Under the pieces are notes generated by a model. That model did not search any database. It had not been told where the DNA came from and saw only the letters and a program-made list of their open reading frames with translations. A stretch of 64,000 bases of DNA, taken from Candidatus Pantoea persica (GTDB taxonomy: Bacteria; Pseudomonadota; Gammaproteobacteria; Enterobacterales; Enterobacteriaceae). Below are positions 11,894-22,100 of the stretch, piece after piece. The translations under genes and the position numbers were made by a program. The DNA lies in NCBI RefSeq assembly GCF_013753875.1, contig NZ_SMDS01000022.1, positions 89,424 through 153,423 of the forward strand. Direction: 5' to 3'. The first letter of the stretch is position 1, and the number at the start of each line of letters is the position of its first letter.

Positions 11894-12490
11894 ATGGCAG
11901 AGAAAAAAATCGCCAAACGGAACCGTCGCGAAGAAATTTTGCAGGCGTTGGTGCAAATGCTGGAGTCCAGTGACGGTAGCCAACGCATTACCACCGCGAA
12001 GCTGGCGGCTAACGTTGGCGTTTCCGAAGCGGCGCTTTACCGCCACTTTCCTAGCAAAACGCGCATGTTTGACAGCCTGATTGAATTTATTGAAGACAGT
12101 CTGATTACCCGCATCAATCTGATCTTGAAAGATGAAAAAGAGACAATGACGCGCCTGCGCCTGATCGTGCAGCTGATTCTGGGATTTGGTGAGCGTAATC
12201 CCGGGCTGACGCGCATCCTGACCGGCCACGCGCTGATGTTTGAGCAGGATCGCCTGCAAGGGCGCATCAACCAGTTGTTTGAGCGTATTGAAGTTCAGCT
12301 GCGACAGGTGATGCGCGAGCGCAGAATGCGCGAAGGCGAAGGTTTCGACACGGATGAGGCGCTGCTGGCGAGCCAGCTGCTGGTCTTTTGCGAAGGTGTG
12401 CTGTCGCGCTATGTGCGTTCGGAATTCCGTTTTCGCCCGACTGCCGACTTTGATACCCGCTGGCCACTGTTAGCCACGCAGCTGCTCTGA
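11894..12490 (+). CDS. slmA: nucleoid occlusion protein SlmA
   Basis: 198 residues, same length as E. coli SlmA. TetR-type HTH at the N-terminus ([30 protein letters not shown], about 37-66), then the all-helical dimer domain. Binds SBS sites over the chromosome and blocks FtsZ rings over the nucleoid. Gene order dut-slmA-pyrE is that of E. coli. SD-like sequence is weak; ATG follows TTTTAAGATC. Confidence 0.96.
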   Translation: MAEKKIAKRNRREEILQALVQMLESSDGSQRITTAKLAANVGVSEAALYRHFPSKTRMFDSLIEFIEDSLITRINLILKDEKETMTRLRLIVQLILGFGERNPGLTRILTGHALMFEQDRLQGRINQLFERIEVQLRQVMRERRMREGEGFDTDEALLASQLLVFCEGVLSRYVRSEFRFRPTADFDTRWPLLATQLL

Positions 12491-12559
12491 TTCGCCGCCC
12501 ACAGCACCTCGCCGGACGCGATCCCCTCTCCCCCCAGCAGGAAAGGGGCGCGTCTGCAG

Positions 12560-13201
12560 TTAAATGCCGTACTCTTTCTGATACGCCCGCACCTTCGCCA
12601 GGTGGTCGGCCATTTCCGGCTTCTCTTCCAGATAGCTAATCAGCTTTTTCAGGGTGATGATGGCGGTGACGTGGCACTTGTAGTCGCGCTCCACTTCCTG
12701 AATAGCCGAGATATCGTCGCGCCCGCGCTCCTGACGATCGAGTGAAATCAGCACGCCCGCCAGCTTGGCGTGATGCGCGTTAATAATATCTATCGATTCG
12801 CGGATCGCCGTGCCGGCGGTAATCACATCGTCCACCAGCATCACGCGTCCCGCCAGCGGGCTGCCGACCAGCAGGCCGCCTTCGCCATGATCCTTCGCCT
12901 CTTTGCGGTTGAAGCAGTAGGGCACGTCGCGGTCGTGGTGATCGGCCAGCGCCACGGCGGTGGTGGTGGCGATAGGAATGCCTTTATAAGCCGGCCCGAA
13001 CAGCAGGTCGAAATCGACGCCGCTGTCGACCAGCGCCTGCGCGTAAAAACGCCCCAGCAGCGCCAGGTCACGGCCGCTGTTGAACAGGCCTGCGTTAAAG
13101 AAATAGGGGCTTTTACGGCTAGATTTCAGAGTAAATTCGCCGAATTTCAGCACCTTTTTGTTCAGGGCGAATTCAATAAACTGACGCTGCCAGGCTTTCA
13201 T
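12560..13201 (-). CDS. pyrE: orotate phosphoribosyltransferase
   Basis: 213 residues. Makes OMP from orotate and PRPP in pyrimidine synthesis. Visible: [18 protein letters not shown] at the N-terminus, [13 protein letters not shown], and the PRPP loop [12 protein letters not shown]. Downstream of rph with the attenuator between them. Intact, so de novo UMP synthesis is probably kept while nucleoside uptake (nupC) is lost. Confidence 0.97.
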   Translation of the reverse strand: MKAWQRQFIEFALNKKVLKFGEFTLKSSRKSPYFFNAGLFNSGRDLALLGRFYAQALVDSGVDFDLLFGPAYKGIPIATTTAVALADHHDRDVPYCFNRKEAKDHGEGGLLVGSPLAGRVMLVDDVITAGTAIRESIDIINAHHAKLAGVLISLDRQERGRDDISAIQEVERDYKCHVTAIITLKKLISYLEEKPEMADHLAKVRAYQKEYGI

Positions 13202-13217
13202 TTCTCACTCCTCTCAC

Positions 13218-13244
13218 AAAAAAAAGGCGACTCTCTGGTCGCCT
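13218..13244 (-). terminator. pyrE attenuator between rph and pyrE
   Basis: On the minus strand a hairpin AGGCGACC-AGAG-(A)GTCGCCT is followed directly by T8. The rph stop codon lies only about six bases before the stem, so a ribosome following RNA polymerase to the end of rph would cover it. That is the known UTP-sensing coupling of the rph-pyrE operon; here the geometry is intact and, unlike in E. coli K-12, rph is not frameshifted. Confidence 0.85.
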
Positions 13245-13250
13245 GTTAAA

Positions 13251-13967
13251 TCAGTTGTTTAGCGCAGCTTTCTGCGCCTGGATCAGCTCTTCAATACCGC
13301 CGCGCGCCAGCGTGAGCAGGGAAAGCAGCTCCTCGTGGCTGAACGGCTCGTCTTCCGCAGTGCCCTGCACTTCGATCATGCGGCCATCCTCCAGCATCAC
13401 GACGTTCATGTCGGTTTGCGCGGCGGAGTCTTCCACATATTCTAGATCGCAGCGCGCCTCGCCCTCAACAATGCCGACGGAAACCGCCGCCACCATGCCT
13501 TTCATCGGGTTGGCTTTCAGCTTGCCGTCCGCTACCAGCTTGTTCAGCGCATCGGCCAGTGCGACGCAGGCACCGGTGATCGCGGCGGTGCGCGTGCCGC
13601 CGTCAGCCTGAATCACGTCGCAGTCCAGGGTGATAGTAAACTCGCCCAGCGCCTTCAGATCGACCGCGGCGCGCAGCGAGCGGGCGATCAAACGCTGGAT
13701 CTCCAGCGTGCGTCCGCCCTGCTTGCCTTTGGCGGCTTCGCGCGCCATGCGGCTGTGGGTAGAGCGCGGCAGCATGCCATATTCGGCCGTCACCCAGCCC
13801 TGGCCCTGGCCTTTCAGGAATCGCGGCACCCCTTCATCGATGCTGGCGGTGCAAAGCACTTTGGTTTCGCCAAATTCCACCAGCACCGAACCTTCGGCAT
13901 GTTTGGTGTAGTGACGGGTCAGGGTGACGGGACGCACCTGCTGTGCGCTTCGGCCTGCTGGACGCAT
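13251..13967 (-). CDS. rph: ribonuclease PH
   Basis: 238 residues, full length (K-12 has a truncated frameshifted copy). Phosphorolytic trimming of tRNA 3' ends. The N-terminus [33 protein letters not shown], the MLPRSTHSR motif, and [15 protein letters not shown] with the catalytic Asp region are present. First gene of rph-pyrE; its translation also controls the downstream attenuator. Confidence 0.97.
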   Translation of the reverse strand: MRPAGRSAQQVRPVTLTRHYTKHAEGSVLVEFGETKVLCTASIDEGVPRFLKGQGQGWVTAEYGMLPRSTHSRMAREAAKGKQGGRTLEIQRLIARSLRAAVDLKALGEFTITLDCDVIQADGGTRTAAITGACVALADALNKLVADGKLKANPMKGMVAAVSVGIVEGEARCDLEYVEDSAAQTDMNVVMLEDGRMIEVQGTAEDEPFSHEELLSLLTLARGGIEELIQAQKAALNN

Positions 13968-14112
13968 GGTAATCTCCGGCTAAAATGAATTGGCTGCGCA
14001 TTATACGGACTTCCTCGCCGCCTGTCTTGCTGGCGGACTCGCGCCGCGGCCGATGAATTTTCACGCCGTCTGTGGCTAAATGCGCCTTCCTCACTCACTG
14101 AGGATAAAAAGT

Positions 14113-15256
14113 ATGATCGCAATTCTTCATTTCCTGCTGGCGCTGGCGGTGATCTTCGCCCTTGCACTGCTGGCCAGTCATGACCGCAAACAGATACGCC
14201 TACGTTATATCGTGCAGCTGATCGTGGTGGAAGCCGCGCTGGGCTGGTTCTTTCTGCACTCTGCCAGCGGCCAGGCGGCAATTGGTGCCTTCAGCGGCTT
14301 TTTTGAGAAGCTGCTGACCTTTGCCGCGCAGGGCACCGAATTTGTTTTCGGCAATATGAGCAAACAGGGCCTCGCCTTTATTTTTCTCGGCGTGCTCTGC
14401 CCGATTATCTTTATTTCCGCACTGCTCGGCATTCTGCAGCACTGGCGCATCCTGCCGCTGCTGATTCGGCTGGTGGGCCAGCTGGAGTCGTTCAACGCCG
14501 TCAGCACGCTGATCCTCGGCCAGTCGGAGAACTTTATCGCCTACAAGGGAATTCTGGGCGACATTCCGCCTAAGCGCCTCTACACCCATGGCGGCGACGG
14601 CGATGTCCACCGTCTCGCTCTCTATCGTCGGCGCCTATATGACGATGATCGCGCCGAAATATGTGGTCGCGGCGCTGCTGCTCAATATGTTCAGCACCTT
14701 TATCATCCTCTCTATCATCAATCCCATGAAGGCGCAGGATGAGGAGGCGATCCCACTCGATAAGCTGCACGAAGAGCAGGGCTTTTTCGAGATGCTCGGC
14801 GAATACATCTTGGCGGGCTTTAAGGTCGCGATGATTATCCTAGCAATGCTGATCGGCTTTATCGCGCTGATCGCGGCGGTCAACGCGCTGTTCGGCTACA
14901 GCTTCCAGCAGATTCTCGGCTATGTTTTCTATCCCTTCGCCTGGCTGATCGGCATTCCTGCCGCCGACGTGCTGCAAGCGGCCAGCATTATGGCGACCAA
15001 GCTGGTAGCGAATGAGTTTGTGGCGATGATTTAGCTGCAAAAGGTAGCGGCGGGCATGACGCCGCGCGGGCAGGGCATTCTCTCTGTGTTCCTGGTGTCG
15101 TTCGCCAACGTCGCCTCTATTGGCATTGCGGCCGGTGCCATCAAAGGGCTGAACGAGCAGCAGGGCAACGTAGTCTCCCGCTTCGGCTGGAAGCTGGTGT
15201 ACGGCTCGACGCTGGTGAGCCTGCTGTCGGCCACCTTTGCCGGCCTGTTTATCTGA
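14113..15256 (+). pseudogene. nupC: NupC-type concentrative nucleoside transporter, broken
   Basis: ATG 14113 follows GAGGATAAAAAGT. The first part ([23 protein letters not shown] to [14 protein letters not shown]) is a clear CNT-family protein. One extra C near 14587 shifts the frame before [20 protein letters not shown]. The second frame runs to VANEFVAMI and a TAG at 15032, after which [18 protein letters not shown] completes the C-terminus. Two in-frame gaps relative to NupC (before QLESFNAV, and in the NALFGYS region) also appear, from memory of the family. The intact protein is an H+/nucleoside symporter of the inner membrane. Confidence 0.85.
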
Positions 15257-15324
15257 AGATGATACGGCGGCCTGCGCGCCGTCGCTACCCGCCTCTCAGG
15301 CGCATCGCGCCCTTCTCTAAAAGC

Positions 15325-15725
15325 CTACGCACACCGGCGCATCACCGACTCCTGACCAAAACGCTGCTTGTAGCGCGTGCGCAGCGTCTTGATAGCGTCG
15401 TTTACCTCGGTTTCCGGGACGTGGATCAGCATCAGCGCTTTGCTCGGCTCACGCGCCAGCCTGCCTTTTTCCTCCAACCACTGACCGCTGGCGTCATAGA
15501 CGCTCAGGCCCGCCCTGAAGCGCGGCGTGACTTCGCTGTCCAGAAACTGCTGCCACTCGGCGGCGCTTACCCTGCAGCCCTGCGGTTTGCTGAGGCCAAA
15601 CCACAGCGTGGTTTGCATCATCATTTCGCCACCTGCGCAGACGGCAACGGGTTTGGTCGGTGACACCATCGGCGGCCGCGGCGCCTGACAGCCAGCGTCA
15701 GGGAAAAGACAACAGAGCGCAACAT
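15325..15725 (-). pseudogene. DUF3574 lipoprotein with a frameshift at the lipobox
   Basis: The C-terminal ~110 residues (TTLWFGLSKPQGC, LDSEVTPRFRAGLSVYDASGQWLEEKGRLARE, KALMLIHVPE) are a DUF3574 domain. The proper start is ATG 15725, preceded by AAGGA, giving MLRSVVFSLTLA, a signal peptide that should continue as -GCQAPRPP. About four bases are missing exactly at the LAGC lipobox, so the signal peptide and mature domain are in different frames. An upstream out-of-context ATG at 15762 is in frame with the domain but gives no signal peptide. Function of DUF3574 is unknown. Confidence 0.7.
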
Positions 15726-15883
15726 CAGAAATATCCTTGTCAGAGTACCCAGCGGTCATCATAAGTGCCTGTCCGGGAAAGCGGAATCTTTTCTTTATTG
15801 CCCTTCTCCTGCGCTTATGCCTGTCAGGGCGCGACCGATCTCGCTATACTTGCTGCATTATTTCTCACAGAGAGTAGCCGATT

Positions 15884-16747
15884 ATGATCCGCAGTATGAC
15901 CGCTTATGCCCGCCGCGAAGCCAAAGGCACCTGGGGCAGCGCCGCCTGGGAGCTACGCTCCGTCAACCAGCGTTACCTTGAAACCTACATCCGTCTGCCG
16001 GAGCAGTTTCGCAGCCTGGAGCCGGTCATTCGCGAGCGCATTCGTCAGCGCCTGACGCGCGGCAAAGTCGAGTGCAACCTGCGCTTTGACGCCGCCCCCA
16101 GCGCGCAGGGCGAGCTGATGCTGAATGAAACGCTGGCAAAACAGCTGGTGCAGGCCGCCAACTGGGTGAAAATGCAGAGCGAAGAAGGCGCCATCAACCC
16201 AATGGATATTTTGCGCTGGCCGGGCGTGATGTCCGCGCAGGAGCAGGATCTGGATGCGATTAACGCCCAGCTGCTGAGTGCGCTGGACGCCGCGCTGGAT
16301 GATTTTATTCTGGCGCGTGAAAGCGAAGGCGCCGCGATGAAGGCGCTGATCGAGCAGCGTCTCAACGGCGTGAAGCAGGAAGTGGCGAAAGTGCGCACCC
16401 AGATGCCGGAGATCCTCAAGTGGCAGCGCGAACGTCTGGTCGCGAAGCTGGAAGAGGCGGAAGTGCAGCTGGAGAATAATCGCCTGGAGCAGGAGCTGGT
16501 GATAATGGCGCAGCGCATCGACGTGGTGGAGGAGCTGGATCGTCTCGACGCGCACGTTAAAGAGACCTATAACATCCTAAATAAAAAAGAAGCCGTCGGT
16601 CGCCGCCTCGACTTTATGATGCAGGAATTCAACCGCGAATCGAACACGCTGGGCTCGAAGTCAATCAATGCGGACGTAACCGCATCGGCGATTGAGCTGA
16701 AGGTACTGATTGAGCAGATGCGCGAGCAGATTCAGAACATCGAATGA
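15884..16747 (+). CDS. yicC: YicC/YloC family endoribonuclease
   Basis: 287 residues, the E. coli length. N-terminal YicC domain (MIRSMTAYARRE, WELRSVNQRYLETYIRLPE, ARGKVECNL-type segment) and C-terminal DUF1732 domain (VVEELDRLDAHV, GRRLDFMMQEFNRESNTLGSKS). Reported as an RNase that affects small-RNA turnover. Intact, with promoter sequence in the ~110 bp upstream. Followed by a degraded region. Confidence 0.93.
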   Translation: MIRSMTAYARREAKGTWGSAAWELRSVNQRYLETYIRLPEQFRSLEPVIRERIRQRLTRGKVECNLRFDAAPSAQGELMLNETLAKQLVQAANWVKMQSEEGAINPMDILRWPGVMSAQEQDLDAINAQLLSALDAALDDFILARESEGAAMKALIEQRLNGVKQEVAKVRTQMPEILKWQRERLVAKLEEAEVQLENNRLEQELVIMAQRIDVVEELDRLDAHVKETYNILNKKEAVGRRLDFMMQEFNRESNTLGSKSINADVTASAIELKVLIEQMREQIQNIE

Positions 16748-16783
16748 TTTTTATCAGCCCGCATCAGGCGAGCTTTTTATTAC

Positions 16784-17085
16784 TTAGCCATACTTGAGCA
16801 CGAAATCTTCATCGGATGAGCAAAGATATAAGATGAATTCAATAAACACGATAACTGAAGGGATAAACGTCCAGCAAAATAGGATATAAAAGATCCCTTG
16901 ACCCGCCTTGCCAAGATAGAACTTATGAATGCCTAATCCGCCCAGAAAGCAGGCGAACAGTAAAGCGGCCATACGGCTTTTTTACCTTCAGGCTGTGTCG
17001 ATTGAGTCGCTCCGCAATGTGGGCAAGCTTTCGCAGGACTGTGGATTTCTTTACCGCATCTACGACAAAAAACCATCCCAGACAT
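16784..17085 (-). pseudogene. zinc-ribbon TM2-domain membrane protein, frameshifted
   Basis: Read from ATG 17085 (after GGAGAAAGT), the first frame gives a zinc ribbon with two CXXC pairs (CRRC, CPHC) and a short linker up to KKA. One base appears to be missing near 16973, and the next frame gives the TM2 domain: FACFLGGLGIHKFYLGKAGQGIFYI and a second membrane helix. TM2 proteins are small inner-membrane proteins of unknown job. The TM2 half alone has an internal ATG (16972) and could conceivably be made without the ribbon. Confidence 0.75.
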
Positions 17086-17608
17086 ACTTTCTCCATTTCG
17101 AATATTTTTAAGTACCAGCCATTTATCGGCAGTAATGAAGAAATTCTTTATGATTTCCCCTTCAAAAAATCCTCAGTTTCCATTGGATATGCCAGAAGCG
17201 GACAGATGAGCATGTAAAATCCTTAGGCGCGATCTTGTTCCCATAGCAAAGCGTAGATTTTTCGGGACGGCTGAGAGATTGCTCAGTTCACTAGCGTAAA
17301 TACTGCGTAAACAACCATGTGGAATCATTTCCGGACCGTTCTTAATTTGAGTGCCTTTTGAACAGTGTTACAATTTCCATCTTTATAACCCAATGAAAAA
17401 ATGCATTTTTAGGAAAATCGTGAAAATTCTTTTCAATGGTTACTTGCTCAATGAAACATTTAGGTCTGTAGGATTCGGCAGTTTCGCTTTCCCTTACGGC
17501 ACTTTTTGATAAGGTGCCGGTCCGAATAACTACAAGCTATAGCGCCTGGGGAACTTAAGGAAGTGCTTCTTTAATGCGATACATACACTCATCACATAAA
17601 GGTGCGCT
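17086..17608. other. about 520 bp with no recognisable gene
   Basis: AT-rich compared with both sides, with stops in all frames. Nothing matches a known family by eye and no tRNA or IS end was seen. Probably decayed intergenic or gene sequence; the promoter of the following lpxP gene must lie at its right end. Confidence 0.6.
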
Positions 17609-18532
17609 ATGAAAAAAACCGGAGCTTTCTGCCGTTCGCTGCTGCATCCGCGCTACTGGTTTACCTAGCTGGGCCTGGGCATTCTGTGGCTGCTAGTTCA
17701 GCTTCCCTATCCTGTTCTGATGCGTCTTGGCGCTAACACCGGCAAGCTCTCCCGCCACTTTCTTAAACGACGCGAACGCATTATGCGCCGTAATATCGAA
17801 CTCTGCTTTCTCGGCATTCTTGAAGATGAGACAGAACGCATGATCGCCGGCAATTTCGCCTCGCTCGGTATGGCATTGGCAGAAACCGGCATCGCCTGGT
17901 TCTGGTCCGATCGTGCGGTAAGAAAGCTGTTCGAGGTGTCTGGCATACAGCATCTGCAGACGGCGATGGAGCAGAAACGCGGCGTGATGGTAATTGGCGT
18001 GCGTTTTATGTCGCTGGAGCTGGGCGGCCGTATCAGCGGTCTGTGTCAACCGATGATGGCGATGTATCGTCCGCATAATAACCGGGCAATGGAGTGGGCG
18101 CAGACCAAAGGTCGTATGCGATCTAATAAGGCAATGATCGATCGACGCAATCTACGGGGTATGGTGCATGCGCTGAATAAAGGCGAATCGGTTTGGTTTG
18201 CCCCCGACCAAGATTACGGCCCGAAAGGCAGCGTCTTCGCGCCGCTGTTCGCCGTGGAGAAGGCCGCGACCACCAAAGGCACCTTCGTGCTGTCGCGTCT
18301 CACAAATCCAGCGATGCTGACCATTGCGCTTACCCGCAACCCCGACAACTACGGTTATCAGCTGATTATCGATCCTGAATTGAAAAACTACCCACACAGC
18401 GATGAAGCGGCAGCCGCCGCCTATATGAACAAGATGATCGAAAGCCAGATCCTGCGCGCGCCAGAGCAGTATCTGTGGCTGCATCGCCGCTTTAAAACCC
18501 GTCCGCCAAGCGAAGCGTCGCTTTACGTCTGA
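17609..18532 (+). pseudogene. lpxP: LpxP/LpxL-family lipid A acyltransferase, amber stop and lost catalytic His
   Basis: Starts MKKTGAFCRSLLHPRYWFT, and codon 20 is TAG (17666) where the family has Trp. The rest of the 307-codon frame is open: GLGILWLLVQLPYPVLMRLG, CQPMMAMYRPHNNRAMEW, KGRMRSNKAMIDRRNLRG, WFAPDQDYG, EQYLWLHRRFKTRP. The HX4(D/E) catalytic motif reads V-R-FMSLE instead of V-H-FMSLE, so the catalytic His is replaced by Arg (CAT/CAC to CGT). Family members add a secondary acyl chain to Kdo2-lipid IVA; LpxP adds palmitoleate in the cold. The similarity is closest to LpxP from memory. Confidence 0.85.
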
Positions 18533-18637
18533 CCCCCTTCGCGCCAGGGCATCTGCCCTGGTGCTGTTGTATCCGTCTGGTATCCGCTGGCAAATTGCTG
18601 AATGATGGGGTTTCATTTATGAGTGCAGGAGCCCCGC

Positions 18638-19773
18638 ATGGACATGAATCAACGCTGGCAAAGTCCTCTCATTGACGATCGCCTGACGCCCCATATTGAG
18701 ATCGACGCCACAAGGCTGGAAAACAATCTGTAGGCCATGCAGCAAAAAGCCAGCCGCGCTGGCGTAGCTCTGCGACCCCATATCAAAACTCACAAGAGCC
18801 TGTTTATCGCGCGTCGTCAGCGTGAATTGGGCGCGAACGGCATTACCGTCTCTAAGCCGAGCGAAGGCGAAGTCTTTATCCGCGGCGGCGAGCGCGACAT
18901 TCTGCTGGCCTACCCGGTTATTCGCGCGGAAAGCGTGGCGACGCTGCTGCAGCTGGCGACACAGCATCAGGCGAAGGCCACGCTGATTGTCGACGCGCAG
19001 CATGGCTAGCCGCCATCGCAGAAGCGCAGCGCCAGCACCCGGACGCCGCTATTGCGGTGGCGATTAAGGTCGACGTCGGGCTGCACCGTATCAGCGTCAA
19101 CCCGCATCGCGGCGAGGCGGTCGCCCTGGCGCAGGCGATTCAGGCGGCGCAGCTGCCTTTCGCCGGACTGGTCTCGCACGCCGGGCACGCCTACGGCGCA
19201 GGCAATCCGCAGTCCATTGCGGCAATCGCGCAGCAGGAAGCGCAGCTGATGCAGCAGGTAAAAAGCGCGCTGCGCGAGGCGGGTTTTACCGACTGCGCGA
19301 TTTCTGTTGGCGCCACGCCTACAGCGCTGGCCGCCGACATCGCGGACGGAACCTATGAGATTCGGCCAGGCAACTACGCCCTGCTCGATCTTACTGCCTG
19401 TCGCCTCGGCCTGAGCCGTGTGGATGAGCTGGCGCTGAGCGTCATCGCCCGCGTCGTCACGGTGAACGAACATTTCGCCATTATCGACGTCGGCTCCAAA
19501 ATGCTGAGTGCCGATAAAGGTCCGCACGTCACCGACGCCAGCGGCTTTGGCGTGGCCGTCGATGAAGATGGCGGCCGTTATGAGATAAGCAAACTGTCGG
19601 AGGAGTACGACTTTCTCGCCTTACAGGGCGCGGCGCACCGCTTCGGTAGCCTGCTGCGTATTTTCCCCAACCACAGCTACGCGGTGATGGCGCAGTCAGC
19701 CAGCTACGTGCTGCGTTACGCCGACGGGCGCGCCGAGCAGCAGCCGGTTGACGCGCGCGGCTGCTTTCTCTGA
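18638..19773 (+). pseudogene. D-threonine aldolase / D-serine dehydratase-like PLP enzyme, broken
   Basis: Fold-III PLP enzyme (alanine racemase-like N-terminus): TPHIEIDATRLENN, then TAG at 18731, then RPHIKTHKS with the PLP lysine. Near 19005 one base is missing or extra (DAQHG / LAAIAEAQ). The remaining frame is complete through KVDVGLHRISVNP, HAGHAYGAGN, SVGATPTA, YEIRPGNYALLD and the C-terminal beta domain with FPNHSYAVM. Members cleave D-threonine or dehydrate D-serine; the exact substrate is not readable. Followed by a good terminator. Stands alone. Confidence 0.8.
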
Positions 19774-19780
19774 TCGCGCC

Positions 19781-19806
19781 ACGGCAGGCCCACAGCCTGC
19801 CGTTTT
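19781..19806 (+). terminator. terminator after the PLP-enzyme pseudogene
   Basis: Nine-bp stem ACGGCAGGC/GCCTGCCGT with a five-base loop and T4, eight bases after the gene's stop. Confidence 0.75.
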
Positions 19807-19901
19807 ACCGAAACCCTACAGGCCACACTTCTCGCCGCGCGGCATGTTCCCTGCTGGCGCAACATGCTTTAATGCCGTTTTAACCACGTTTCGGAGGTAG
19901 C

Positions 19902-20293
19902 ATGTTGTCGTCCCAGATTGTCAGTCAGACCATTGCGCGTAACTGGTTAGATCTTTATGAAACCATCTGGAAGCTGGACTATTTCGCCAAATGGGCGTTG
20001 GGGCTAAGCAGCAGCACGCTGGAGCAAGAGGGCAGTAGCTGGCGCGCGCGGTCCGGAAGATGTGGTCAAGTGCGCTTTACGCCGCATAACCCCTTCAGCG
20101 TAATGGATCACTGGATTGACAGCGGCTTCGGCAAAGAGGTTTACATGCCGATGCGCGTGATCGCCAATGAGCAGGGCGCGGAAATCATTATGGTGGTTTA
20201 CCGTCAGCCCCTGATGTCCAATGAGTAGTTTTCACAGGATATTGAATTGTAAGAAGCGATCTCGACCGGCTTAACCGGCTGCTGACCCAGTAA
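19902..20293 (+). pseudogene. SRPBCC/polyketide-cyclase-like protein, broken near the end
   Basis: The first 108 codons are open (MLSSQIVSQTIARNWLDLYETIW, FTPHNPFSVMDHWIDSG, KEVYMPMRVIAN). Residues ~48-57 are scrambled by two compensating frameshifts: the other frame reads RGPEDVV there. TAG at 20226 ends the frame. Beyond it FSQDIEL continues in frame, and after one missing base RSDLDRLNRLLTQ-TAA completes the expected C-terminus at 20293. These are small cytoplasmic proteins with a hydrophobic ligand cavity; function unknown. Confidence 0.75.
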
Positions 20294-20394
20294 ATATGAG
20301 CGAAAGTCGCCAGGCTTTCGTTTTCTCTGGGCCTTGCCGCTCAGAAAAATGAAAAAAGTCAGGCAAAAAAGCATTAACCCTTTCGCCTTTATCT

Positions 20395-20517
20395 TTAGCA
20401 AAGGTAAGCATCCTCTCTAGTTTCATTAAAGCCAGGCATCCGGGAATAATCCTGGAGTGCCAGCCGTGCCGCTTCGCTGTAATGCCTGAAAGACGTGCTT
20501 TTGCGGCGGATGCGCAT
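20395..20517 (-). CDS. possible 40-residue small protein, unknown
   Basis: A 41-codon frame starts with ATG 20517, preceded on its strand by the strong Shine-Dalgarno GGGGAGGTTAGAAA. The peptide is basic at its start (MRIRRKSTSFRHYSEAA) and has no recognised family. It lies alone in an 830-bp stretch without other known genes, with a 57-codon ORF on the other side pointing away. It may be real, or the 5' end of a decayed gene. Confidence 0.3.
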   Translation of the reverse strand: MRIRRKSTSFRHYSEAARLALQDYSRMPGFNETREDAYLC

Positions 20518-20724
20518 TTTCTAACCTCCCCGATCGCCCTCTTCACTGCACAACGATTAATAAACGTTCTGGCCGATCTAAAAAAATCTCATGCAAAGGG
20601 TGACTCCATTTATTTCTGCTGCGCGGTTATCTGACTTTTCTTATGGTGTGAAATTAAAAAAAACGAGGTATAAATCATTCACACACAGCAAAACTTAAAA
20701 AGAACAACACCAGGTAAATAAAGA

Positions 20725-20898
20725 ATGGATCGCTCACCCATTAGTCTGCTGTCAGAAGAAGAACTTGTTAAGATCGCAAGCAGGATGCTAGCAGGAAAAT
20801 ATAAAGCCACAAAGGGATTTACCCAGGATCTGGCTATTTTCTTGTTAAACACCAGAAAAATGGCCTTATCCCGGGATAATAAAATACCGGGGAAATAA
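20725..20898 (+). CDS. possible 57-residue small protein, unknown
   Basis: Frame MDRSPISLLSEEELVKIASRML... ending NKIPGK, with AGGTAA eight bases before the ATG. The acidic/helical start and basic second half look protein-like, but no family is recognised. Composition is AT-richer than the core genes. Flanked by non-coding sequence and divergent from the 40-residue ORF. Confidence 0.35.
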   Translation: MDRSPISLLSEEELVKIASRMLAGKYKATKGFTQDLAIFLLNTRKMALSRDNKIPGK

Positions 20899-21061
20899 TT
20901 TATATATCAGAAATCCATCGCATTGAATCAATAATAACAGGTGAGGCCTGTCGCAAAGCCGCAGGGCGTAGACCAGACAGATGGCATTAATCTCTGGGTG
21001 AAATAGCTTGGCTGTTTAACACGTAAAAACTTATTCGGTCTCTGTATCTAACGAGCATATA

Positions 21062-21706
21062 ATGGCGATACGTGAACGAAGTTTTATTAGCGCAAAATGG
21101 TCGATTCTGTCGTCGATTAAAATTACCGGCATCGGCGTTTTGCAGCTCTCTTTACTGGCGCAAATTCTGCAGGCGAACGAGTTGAATCTGCTGGCTATCG
21201 CCATTGTCGGGCTGCTGGTGATCGATACGCTCGCCGATCGCAGCTACTCAAATTCGCTGCTGCGCAGCGGCAACCTGTCAATACGTGACCAGTCGATACT
21301 TTACTGGGGAAACATGCTGCTTAGCCTGATTATTTTTGCCGTGATTTTTGCCGGCAGCGATATTATTGGCCTGTATTTGCAACAGCCGGAACTGGCTATT
21401 ATGCTGAAAATGGTTTCCGCCATCTTTATCATCATTCCGCAGGGCCAGCACTATTGCGCCATTCTGCAGCGTGAAAAAAATTATACGCGTATTGCCTTTA
21501 CCGAAACTTTATCGGTGCTGTTTGGTCTGGGCGTTACCTTATTTATCGTCTGGCTAACGCTGTCCTTGCTGTGCGCCATCTGGGGTTATCTGGCGATGGC
21601 GTCGTTCAGAATGTTGATTTACTGCTATTATGGCCGTTCAGGCTTTCAGCCTGAATATCGATTCGACCTGAAAGAATTTCAGCGTATTCGCGCAAGAACC
21701 GAATAA
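21062..21706 (+). pseudogene. 5' fragment of a polysaccharide flippase (Wzx/MOP family)
   Basis: 214 codons with about six membrane helices (LSSIKITGIGVLQLSLLAQIL, IAIVGLLVIDTLADRSYSNSLL, NMLLSLIIFAVIFAGSDIIGLYL, and others). The ADRSYSNSLLR and QHYCAILQREKNYTRIAF segments are typical of WzxC/AmsL-type exporters. Whole proteins have about 480-500 residues and 12-14 helices, so more than half is missing. The frame ends shortly after YRFDLKEFQRIR and a terminator follows. No other capsule genes are adjacent. A transport function is not expected. Confidence 0.65.
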
Positions 21707-21754
21707 TAAAAATAAGTCTGTATGGTGGGTTCTGGGCATCCTTAAGATGCATTC

Positions 21755-21780
21755 GCGTGCTGGAAACAGCACGCTTTTTT
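21755..21780 (+). terminator. terminator after the flippase fragment
   Basis: Perfect eight-bp stem GCGTGCTG/CAGCACGC with GAAA loop and T6. Confidence 0.85.
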
Positions 21781-22100
21781 CTTTTCTCAGCCGGTTTTTT
21801 TCTCTGCAATTAAGCGGCGCTTTTAAAACCTCGCGCGGCTCTCCTTTCGCATCGTTCTTTTTCTTTTCTCTTTTTGTTTTGCGCCGCTCTTTTCCTTAAT
21901 ACCGTTGCGCCCGGGCGCGCAGCCTGAGAAAGCAGCGCTCACGGCTGTTAGCACAGCGGCAACACGTATTTCCTGCCACGCCGGCGTTTTTCTGACCGCC
22001 GCCATAAGTTAAACTGATGCCAAGCCGTCACCTGACACATGCGCAACCATTACGCTTTTATTTAATCTGTAGCTTTGCCGCCCGCCTTCTGGAGCCTACT
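21781..22100. other. 320 bp without a recognisable gene
   Basis: Contains pyrimidine-rich stretches (runs of TTTTCTTTTCTC type around 21850-21900) and no credible frame. The right end holds the GGAG ribosome site of yicG. Confidence 0.5.

Noticed and set aside
12500..12559. Terminator between slmA and pyrE
   Set aside because: Imperfect GC-rich stem (ACGCG...CGCGT) with no T-run; too weak to call.
17086..17608. Hidden gene or RNA between the TM2 gene and lpxP
   Set aside because: Stops in all frames, no tRNA-like cloverleaf or family match by eye.
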